64,000 nt of DNA from Filosporella fistucella (lineage: Eukaryota > Ascomycota > Leotiomycetes > Helotiales). The stretch is taken from contig JAQJZZ010000008.1 of assembly GCA_030077755.1 (NCBI GenBank), positions 1,488,001 through 1,552,000 of the forward strand. The letters are read 5' to 3'. Below the pieces are notes generated by a model that was given only the letters and a program-made list of their open reading frames with translations, was not told where the DNA came from and did not search any database. A program made the position numbers and the translations under genes. This document shows, in pieces, positions 56,473-64,000 of this stretch (the stretch's first letter is position 1; the number at the start of each line of letters is the position of its first letter).

Positions 56473-58223
56473 ATGGCACCAATATCTATAGACGTCGAAG
56501 CCGAGCAAGCTGCTTTTGAGCAGGAAGTTGCAAGTATTGAAGAGTGGTGGAAGACACCGAGGCAGGCCTCGATTAAAAGGCGAGACTTCTAACGTAAGGA
56601 TAAAATCAACATATTGACATCAAGCAGGCCGTACTCCGCAAAACGCATCGCCGCACTACGGAATACAGTGCCTACATATTATGCCTCAAATAGGCAGGCG
56701 ATGAAGTTATGGAAACAATGTCAAGAGCATCTTGATAATGGGACTCACGAATTGACATATGGAGCCACAGACCCTGTGATCATCTCAGAGATGGCAAAGT
56801 ACCAGCAGGTCTGTTTCAATATCCTCAAGACTACATGGCGAAATCGTACTTACCAAAAAGTAGACAGTCTACGTCTCAGGTTATCACTGTGGCTTCACCG
56901 AGGTCCTCGAACCCGGAATGGATCAAGCAGACTACCCATGGGACACTGTGCCCAAGGTCGTGGACCGTATCCATCGTGCCCAAATGTGGAATGATCGTAG
57001 ACAACGACAATTCCGAATGTCAATGTCTAAAGAAGAACGTGTCAAATTGCCGTACTATGACTATCTCGCTCCCATTGTAGCTGATGGCGACATGGGCTTT
57101 GGAGGCTTGACTTCCACTGTCAAGATGGCAAAGCTATTCGTGGAAGCGGGAGTTGCCATGATTCATGTAGATGATCTTGCTTCTGGGATGAAAAGGTTTA
57201 CAACAGGGCAGGGGAGAACACTTGTACCAACAAGTGAGTATATTGGGAGACTGACAGCTGTCAGAATGCAATTCGATATCATGGGGTATGTAGTCGAAGT
57301 CTTGCTGTGACAAGTGCTGATTCTTATAGCGCTGAAACGATGATTCTGATGAGGACAGATCTGATCAAAGCGCAATTCATCACATCAGTCATTGACCCCC
57401 GTGATCACGAATACATCATTGGTGCCACCTTGCCTGTTGAATCACTAGCAAGTGTCTTGTCCAGAGCTATGGAGTCAGGAGAACCTGACTTAAAGACACT
57501 TGTCAAGGTCAGGGCTGAATGGGAGAAGACAGCTGGTCTAATGACATTTGACGAAGCTGTAAAATCTGAGGCCACCGAAGAGGAGTACAAAGTCTACGGA
57601 GCGAAGGTTCCATTTCCTACCGCACTCTCGCAACGAAGAGTTGCAGCCAGAGAAACCCTAGGAAGAGAGGTGGCGTTTGATTGGGAGATTCCAAGAAGTC
57701 GCGAAGGGCAGTACATGTTTAAATGGACGGTGAAGGGAGTCATAGAGCGTTGTCTTGCTGTTGCACCACTTGGGGATCTTTCATGGCCCCGGATAGACTT
57801 TCCTGGTATGTTGTTCGCCATTCTTTCAACCCCTGATTTTAACGTGAAATGACAACAGACCTTGAACTGACGGCACAAATTCACAACGCCCTGCGGGTAA
57901 CTTACCCGCGTAGACTCTTCTGCTACGGCTACAGCAATTCTTACGATTGGTCTGGAGCAGGCTTTTCAGAGCAGGAGATCAAAGAATTCCCGTCCAAAAT
58001 GGCAAAACAAGGGGCCATTTTCCAAATTCAACCGACTTGGTGTGTGCAAGGGATTAGGAACTATGCCAAACAGAGTGCCAAGACTCTGAAAGAAGATGGG
58101 ATTGCTGGATACTACAATCACATTCAGAAACCTGCTTTAGCGGCCTCGAGTAATGGTCTTGAAGCTGCAGGGGCTTACTTGACAGATGCTTATTTTGAGA
58201 CGATTGCTGCCCAGGATTTCTAA
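56473..58223 (+). CDS. Isocitrate lyase superfamily protein with altered active site
   Basis: A member of the isocitrate/2-methylisocitrate lyase family. Exons are 56473-56579, 56628-56808, 56864-57285, 57330-57805 and 57859-58223, giving 516 residues. Family landmarks are EEWWKTPR, RPYSA, YGATDP, the metal-site loop ADGDMGFGG (Asp170, Asp172), HVDDLASG, LVPTSEYIGRL and MRTD. The catalytic KKCGH is replaced by KRFTT (206-210), so the general-acid Cys is a Phe and the His a Thr. SPSFNW is replaced by SNSYDW (421-426). Intron 1 appears to be GC-AG (GCGAGA donor at 56580). No peroxisomal or clear mitochondrial signal is visible. It follows the dehalogenase-like gene on the same strand. It is probably not a working isocitrate lyase; it may act on another C-C bond or be non-catalytic. 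Confidence 0.87.
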
Positions 58224-58598
58224 AGCGAAGCATAAATTACAGATCAGACATAGGAGTTACTCGAAGGTCCAATACCATATAAAACTTCTACTCAGTCCCT
58301 CCCAGCGCAATAATGTTCATTCTAGAATTTGCTCAAAGTACAAGACGAAATTCGTAGGGCACTTGCTGTCTAGCCTACCATTAGAACGAGCGCCTGGCTT
58401 GCTAAATGGTACCTGGAATGTCCATCATAATGTAGAAATTTGTGCTTGAAATGATGTTTTCATCCATGTCTGTCTATGATTACAAGCTCAATATGCAAGC
58501 CATGCCGAACTCCCCTCGTACACACCCACCCAGAACCACTATGCATAAAAGTTGACTGTGTCTAAGTAGTGTTAGCATAATTCTCGCGAAACTTCGGG
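58224..58598. other. Convergent intergenic region
   Basis: 3' flanks of the isocitrate-lyase-like gene (+) and RPT5 (-). No gene seen. Confidence 0.5.
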
Positions 58599-60075
58599 TT
58601 AGGAATACAAACCCTTCTTCTTTGCTTGGACTTCCGCAATCGCGTCAACGTAATGCTCGTGACTGATCTTGTTCTTTCCCATTCGCAACGCAATCATCCC
58701 TGCCTCCACACAGACAGCTTTAAGTTGGGCACCACCGAACTCATCTGTACTGCGTGCTAATTCGGGCCAGTTGACTCCACCATCGACAGTCATCTTTCTG
58801 CTGTGAATCTTCAAGATCTGAGCCCGTGCTTCCTCGTTTGGAAGTGGAAACTCGATCTTTCTATCTAGACGGCCAGAACGTAACAAAGCTGGATCCAGGA
58901 CGTCAACACGGTTGGTAGCCGCTAGCACCTTGATACGATCATCTGATGCAAAACCATCCAGTTGGTTGAGAAGCTCCAACATAGTTCTCTGAACTTCTCT
59001 GTCTCCGCTCTTTTCACTGTCGAAACGTTTTGTACCAACGGCATCTAACTCGTCGATGAAAATAATCGCAGGAGCCTTCTCCTTTGCAAGGGCGAAACAA
59101 TCGCGAACCAACTTGGCACCATCTCCAATGAACATTTGTACAAGTTGTGGTCCAGCAAGTTTGAGAAAGGTGGCATCGGTTTGGGCTGCGCAGGCTCGTG
59201 CTAGGAGGGTTTTCCCTGTTCCTGGAGGTCCATACATAAGAGCACCTAGTTTGTTAGCAAATGGTTGGCGTGCTAGGCATAGAGTCGTTACCTTTGGGAG
59301 CTTTGATTCCAATTTTCTTGAACCGCTCAGCTTCCTTCATTGGCCACACAATAGCTTCGACCAGCTCCTCAATCTGCTTATCCAATCCTCCAACATCTGT
59401 ATACTTCTCCGTAGGCTTCTCATCGACCTCCATTGCCTTTACTCTGCTGTCATACTCAGCAGGTAATGTGTCTAGGACCAGATAAGAATCTTTGTTAACA
59501 CCAATCAAATCTCCGGGCTTCAACTGCTCAGGGTCGACAAGACCAATAAGAGGAAGAAAGATGGTTTGGCGTGTAGATGTTTTGATGACGGCAGATTTTC
59601 CAACTCTTGTAGCATCGAGATCAATGTTGGCGCCTTCTTCTTGCGATTCTGCCGTTGGGTCTAGGTCAAGGAGCTCAACAACATTTCCTACCAGGTAGGG
59701 TAATTGCCTGCCAAAGTGTTAATTCTCGCATCATCCCGGCCCGCAGGTATTCTCATTCACACACCTGTTATTCTCGATTTTGTCCAAATTATCCTTGATC
59801 TTCTCTCCCATCGTAGCCTTCTCGTGTGTAAGTCGCTGAAACTCGCTCTTCATGATTCGTGAATCATTCTCCAAAAGCCGTCTCCTGGTTAAAATATCCT
59901 GAGTACTTAGACTGTATATCTCCTCATCTATTGGGTCCTCTTCCTTCTCTACTGGCTCTGCATCCTTCATCTCCGCGTCCCCAGACTGGTCTGGCTTCTT
60001 CTTCTTGTCGCCATCGTCCTTTCTCTCTTCCTTCTGCTCTCTCTCGAGATCATCAAGATCTTCTAACGTAGACAT
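58599..60075 (-). CDS. RPT5: 26S proteasome regulatory ATPase Rpt5 (subunit 6A)
   Basis: One of six AAA ATPases in the base of the 19S regulatory particle, which unfolds ubiquitylated proteins and opens the 20S gate. Exons are 60075-59765, 59707-59292 and 59245-58599, encoding 457 residues. A charged N-terminus and coiled coil (to about 105) precede the OB domain ([17 protein letters not shown]). The AAA domain has Walker A GPPGTGKT (248-255), Walker B FIDELDA (305-311) and the arginine-finger region [16 protein letters not shown]. The C-terminus ends Leu-Tyr-Ser, which fits the HbYX motif that docks into the 20S ring. Both introns are canonical. An upstream in-frame ATG is absent; the ORF extends only to a non-ATG codon. 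Assignment is certain. Confidence 0.96.
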
Positions 60076-60917
60076 GGCTGATTTGTTGTGAAAGAGAGAC
60101 TGTTGAAGCAATTCGAGTGAGATCCGATATGCTGCTGTGATGTGACGGTAGATTCGTTGATTCCCAGAGCTTCGATAGCACCTTGAGCTTCTCCACGCGA
60201 GGATGTATTTCTAAGGCAGCTACAGTCAACGCAGCTCGGGTATTCACGTGTTACGATGGGGCTTAGTAATGGCGCTAGTGAAGGCGGCGAGAATATCAAC
60301 TTCACCTTCAAGAGTGAATTCGAACTCCATCCTCTTCTTACTCCGACGTCACGCTCGCTCGCCAACTCGAAGAACGTCGAAACTGTCGCTTCAAGTTTAA
60401 AGTTGCCGGTCATCTTTCCACAGCGATAGTTTACTGACAACTTCAACGAACACGAAATCTCCACAGACGCCTTCACTGGTACCTCGTTCTGAGAAGAATT
60501 CAATCGTACGGCAGCAGCGCATTCTCACTTCGATCACATTCCTCCACAAATCGTAACCTTTGACCTCATCAAATTTTCGATCTTCGAATTTACACGCCCT
60601 TGAAAATCTTCCTCGTTCGCTTCCCAGGCCTCGCGCATTCAACTCTTTGATCAGGTCAAGCTTCTCACAGCCACCTGGTTCTACGACCGTCCTTCGACGG
60701 CCATCAAAGAATTCAAGTCGTTTCAGTCAATACCGCCAAAACGCATTCCCCACTCTTTGTCCAGCTTACCACCACTCTTCTCTGCGAAAAGCCGACAAGA
60801 GATATCAGAACTCGCGTTATCATATCGAGAAAGCGCAGAGAGGTTCGCCGCCGACGCCCAAAGAAGCCAGTGTGGGACGAGAATAACAACATATACGTGA
60901 ACAAGATCAAGCCAAAG
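60076..60917. promoter_or_regulatory. Divergent promoter region, RPT5 / TFIIB
   Basis: This 842-bp interval lies between divergent starts. On the plus strand a 108-codon ORF (60560-60886) ends 31 bp before the TFIIB ATG, and the TFIIB frame itself is open well upstream without an ATG. A GACGTCA element occurs near 60345. Confidence 0.45.
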
Positions 60918-62011
60918 ATGATGGGCCCTCCCGATAAACCTGGAGTAGAATGGAGCGAGAACCTGAACATGACCTTGATCTGCAAGGATTGCAGAGAAGA
61001 CCCTCCAAATCTTGTTGAGGAATTCTCTTCTGGTGACATGGTCTGTGGATCTTGTGGTCTCGTTCTTGGTGATCGCATCGTTGATACTCGCTCTGAATGG
61101 CGTACGTTCTCCAACGATGACCAAGGTAACGACGATCCATCTCGTGTTGGTGATGGCGCAAACCCTCTTCTGAATGGTTCTCAACTCCAAACTACAATCG
61201 CCTTCGGAGACGGAAATCCTCGCAGCCGCGACCTTCTCCGCGCACAAGGCAAATCCTCTACTGACAAGGCTACCAAAGGTCTTCTTGCAGCATACAAGGA
61301 GATTGGTGCTCATTGTGATGCTGTCAATATCCCCAAAAACGTATCTGATACCGCCAAACACCTATTTAAGCTCGTTGACGACGCCAAAGCTTTCAAGGGC
61401 AAGTCTCAAGAGGCCATCATAGCCGGCTGTATCTTCATCGCCTGCCGCCAGTGTGGTGTTCCAAGAACCTTCCGTGAGATATACGCTTTGACGAAAGTCT
61501 CGAAGAAGGATATCGGTCGAACTTTTAAGGCTTTGGAGAAGTTCTTTGCTCAAGACAGTGCTGGAAAGGCTTTGGCTGGCCCTGGTAAGTTTATTAGAGT
61601 GCTAATATTTGTTATGTATTAACAGTCCTCAAAGGCGCTCTCCCTTCCGCAGACACATATCAAACTACCACCTCCACAAATGCCAAGGAGCTCTGTGTCC
61701 GCTATACTAGTCAACTCGGTCTTCGGGATCAAATCTTCGTCAAAGTCTCTCAAGGCCTCGCAGAGAAGATGTCCACCGTCGGTGATCTCGCCGGTCGCTC
61801 TCCCCTGTCTGTTGCCGCTGCTTGCATCTACATGGCATCCCACCTTCTCGGTAAACCTAAGAGTCCCAAAGAGATCTCACAAGTTGCTGGAGTTAGTGAT
61901 GGTACCATTCGCACTGCATACAAGTATTTGTATCAAGAACGCGAGAGATTGATTGAGCCAGAGTGGATTGCGAATGGCAAGGGCAAGATGGAGAATCTTC
62001 CAGTCGGCTAA
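60918..62011 (+). CDS. SUA7: Transcription initiation factor IIB
   Basis: TFIIB bridges TBP-DNA and RNA polymerase II and sets the start site. Exons are 60918-61584 and 61626-62011, giving 350 residues. The N-terminal zinc ribbon has CKDC and CGSC pairs, followed by the B-reader segment VDTRSEWRTFSNDD. Two cyclin-like repeats follow: the first includes AIIAGCIFIACRQ and FREIYALTKVSKKDIGR. The second, in exon 2, includes SPLSVAAACIYMASHLL and KEISQVAGVSDGTIRTAYK. The intron is 41 nt. The start is uncertain: the frame is open upstream (a WDENNNIYVNKIKPK stretch precedes two tandem ATGs) with no ATG there, so I use the first ATG at 60918. An unseen 5' exon is possible. Confidence 0.94.
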
Positions 62012-62622
62012 AGGGTGATTCCGTAAGCTGGACTTGGTTTGGGTTTTTCTGCGCGTTGAGATATTGAGGGTGACTCTATCGTTGTTTTCATGCTTTCCAT
62101 CCGCAACGGATTGGCGCGTTATGCGACTCGATCAACATGTTGCACTGATTTATAGCAGGACAAATGGCCTTAAGCGCTGAGACTCTACTGGAGGTGCTAT
62201 TTGACACTCTTCGGAGGCATTAATGGGAAGAGCAACTTACACATTGCGATGACACCTCTAATTCTGAGCACTTTAGTTATTTGGAGAAGAAAGTTGTCAT
62301 ATTCAATGGCACGTCTCTCATTACAAATTAATAGACCAATACAGCACATAGAATATCTTTGAGTTCTGTGCAGTGATTCTCTAGTGAACCAACATACCAA
62401 GTACGACTCAACCTCCAATACTTCCCAATTCGAGCTTAATTTAATTTGCAACTACGAATGATGTGTCCATAATCTAAGGTAATGATCCAAGAACAAGAGG
62501 TTACCTTACGGTGAAAACATTCTGCTACTATCTCCTTGATTACAACCTGTACCCCTTTCCATCACTACTAGTGTCGATTCCCACCTTCTCCACAAGCCTG
62601 TATCACATGCTGAAAATCCCAT
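62012..62622. other. Convergent intergenic region
   Basis: 3' flanks of TFIIB (+) and the NADAR gene (-). No gene seen. Confidence 0.5.
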
Positions 62623-63285
62623 TCAGGCCCTACCCCTTCTCCGCTTTCTTGGTCTCTCATCGATCTCTCCCGGTTCTTCCTTTGGCAGCTTTTTGACTAC
62701 TTTTTCAGCATCTCCCCACCCCTTTTCGGCTTCCTCGGTACTCAATCTCTCTCTAGCCCTCACCAAAGCTTTTCCCAAGAGATTCATTCCCCAATCTTTC
62801 CTCCTCTTCTCAGCATTCTTCGCACCAAATCCAATCCCCCAGATTCTATCCATGGGACTAGCTTCTACAAGATCTCTCTCACCAGTACCTATTAACTTCT
62901 TCAGCAAACCGAGTCCATCACCTTTACCTTCACCTTCATCTCTCCCATACTTAAACTTATAATAGCTACCCTCTTCTACAATGCTCTCTCTATTATCTTC
63001 CCATACCTTCTGATCAAATCCTTGCACTAGTCTGCCCAAAGACTTCTGCTCTTTCGGAGAAGTGGTCAAGAGGATCTTAGCAGCGACATCTGGATCGTCA
63101 AACAAAATCGCTTTTTGATACATCATGTATTGCTCAGCGGTGTCGAAGATGATGCCAGACGGGTCGCCTACGTGGAACGGTGATTTATACCACTGTGATA
63201 GGTAACCGTATTCAGACCCATATTCGCGCCAGAAGAAGATGGGTGTTTCTTCTTCTGCTATAAGGTTTTGCTCTTTCTTAGACAT
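62623..63285 (-). CDS. NADAR-domain protein (YbiA/DUF1768 family)
   Basis: NADAR proteins include N-glycosidases acting on riboflavin intermediates (YbiA) or on ADP-ribosylated substrates. The gene is one exon of 220 codons. Residues 13-30 form the first strand region (PIFFWREYGSEYGYLSQWY), followed by the helix FDTAEQYMMYQKAILF. Next come SLGRLVQGFDQKVWEDNR and the conserved TGERDLVEASPMDRIWGIG loop. The fold closes with WGMNLLGKALVRARERL. The C-terminal 35 residues are charged and end in a basic nuclear-type signal (RPRKRRRGR). The family is clear, and the E-YMMYQKA and EASP-D-IWGIG motifs look intact, so it is probably active. The substrate is unknown. Its promoter holds an array of GAGTCA elements. 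Confidence 0.9.
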   Translation of the reverse strand: MSKKEQNLIAEEETPIFFWREYGSEYGYLSQWYKSPFHVGDPSGIIFDTAEQYMMYQKAILFDDPDVAAKILLTTSPKEQKSLGRLVQGFDQKVWEDNRESIVEEGSYYKFKYGRDEGEGKGDGLGLLKKLIGTGERDLVEASPMDRIWGIGFGAKNAEKRRKDWGMNLLGKALVRARERLSTEEAEKGWGDAEKVVKKLPKEEPGEIDERPRKRRRGRA

Positions 63286-63895
63286 TGTCGCTGATGAGTT
63301 TGCCTGGGCGATATGAGAGAGGGCTTGAGGTGCTGAGTGATTAGTAGAGAAGCAGATAGAAGTTATAGCAAAGGAAGAGTCGGCGAAGAGTCAGCGAAGA
63401 GTCAGCGAAGAGTCACCAAATATCTTTCATACGCTGCGGGCGGAGTCACTACTGTGATGTATCGGATCTTAAATTTGGTCTCAGCCTCCACCAACCCCAC
63501 AGCCTTACCTACTTTGGCCAGGGGTACAGTATCCGATAAGTGTGACTCAAAAGCCACATCGAATCCGGTGAGCGGTTTCAAGGCACAAAATTCAAGGCAG
63601 ACTTCTTGACTTGAGACACTTTTGAGAACAGCTCATGATTGGTGGTTTTACGTGAGAGAGATCACCCCTCAAGTAGAGGATCTAGACGCTCAAGATATTC
63701 CCACAGTCTACCAGCCACAATTTAGCGCCACATCATATATTATGTTCCCGCTTTCAGCTAACAGTTGGCATCTAATTTACGATCCACAAGCTGCTTATGG
63801 ACTCCAGTCAATCCGAGAGATTCAATTGTGGCCTTCTTGATCTTCCAGATGGGTAGTAACGATCATGATTGAATAAGTTCATAGAACGATACTCT
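63286..63895. other. NADAR gene upstream region / 3' flank of partial gene
   Basis: No gene is supported. It holds the GAGTCA array at 63383-63415. Plus-strand frames at 63337-63609 and 63622-63840 lack motifs. Confidence 0.5.
63383..63415. promoter_or_regulatory. Tandem array of GCGAAGAGTCA units (Gcn4/Cpc1-like sites)
   Basis: Three perfect 11-bp copies of GCGAAGAGTCA lie head to tail, preceded by diverged copies from 63373. Read toward the NADAR gene each unit carries TGACTC, the core of the Gcn4/Cpc1 bZIP site. The array is about 100 bp before the NADAR ATG (63285, minus strand). Binding is inferred. Confidence 0.55.
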
Positions 63896-64000
63896 CTACA
63901 TAGCACCACCCTGTTTACGCTTCTGCTTCCTCACCTCGCTCATAGCTACAGCTGCTTCACCCCATGTTTTGGACGGAGCTCTATGACTTTCGCGAGTTGC
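63896..64000 (-). CDS. 3' end of a gene cut by the window edge
   Basis: A minus-strand frame enters from the window end and stops with TAG at 63898-63896, giving 34 residues. The translation (for example HRAPSKTWGEAAVAMSEVRK) is charged and regular and ends KQKRKQGGAM, like the basic tail of a nuclear protein. Too little is visible to name it. Confidence 0.5.
   Translation of the reverse strand, partial: ATRESHRAPSKTWGEAAVAMSEVRKQKRKQGGAM

Noticed and set aside
56157..56519. 120-codon plus-strand frame before the isocitrate-lyase-like gene
   Set aside because: Overlaps the real exon 1 in another frame and has no motif.
13921..64000. CRISPR arrays, prophage or bacterial operons
   Set aside because: The window is eukaryotic with spliceosomal introns; no spaced direct repeats of CRISPR type were seen.

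Overview
The window is nuclear DNA of a filamentous ascomycete (Pezizomycotina). Genes carry short introns of about 45-110 nt with GTAAGT-type donors and CTAAC/CTAAT-type branch sites. A mitochondrial ribosomal protein, a 26S proteasome ATPase, TFIIB, a GINS subunit, a calcium channel and a class II hydrophobin are all present. Class II hydrophobins point to the Leotiomycetes/Sordariomycetes side; Leotiomycetes is my best guess, but that is inference. The ORFs as computed stop at introns or begin at GTG/TTG codons, so I rebuilt the gene models by hand; exon limits are given in each entry.

Layout. 0.7-8.5 kb: mitochondrial ribosomal protein uL2m (-), B-type cyclin (+), V-ATPase subunit H (+), glycine cleavage T protein (+). 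8.6-14.2 kb: a short-chain dehydrogenase (-) and a six-exon SulP-STAS-cyclic-nucleotide-domain transporter (-). 14.2-17.0 kb: gene-poor with short tandem repeats. 17.0-26.2 kb: GINS subunit Psf1 (-), a MATA-type HMG-box factor (-), a 3 kb gap, and a PHD-finger/WHIM-like chromatin protein (-) divergent from the Cch1 calcium channel (+, 27.1-33.9 kb). 33.9-45.4 kb: a 92-residue protein, a ferroportin-family iron transporter, a 503-residue orphan, a broken membrane-protein gene, an intron-containing tRNA-Ala(CGC) and a Cys-rich single-pass membrane protein. 46.0-47.0 kb: ribosomal protein L9 (-). 47.0-53.6 kb: a gene-poor block with decayed ORFs, including a disrupted ubiquitin-like gene. 53.6-58.2 kb: class II hydrophobin, a haloacetate-dehalogenase-like hydrolase and an isocitrate-lyase-like protein that lacks the catalytic KKCGH motif. 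58.6-64.0 kb: Rpt5 (-), TFIIB (+), a NADAR-domain protein (-) and the 3' end of one more gene (-).

Most genes are single-copy housekeeping genes with no shared pathway. The most unusual part is 54.8-58.2 kb: the hydrolase keeps every pocket residue expected of a haloacetate dehalogenase (product glycolate), and just downstream on the same strand lies an isocitrate-lyase relative with a remodelled active site. A tandem array of GAGTCA elements in front of the NADAR gene, and several broken genes in the gene-poor blocks, are the other points worth following up.
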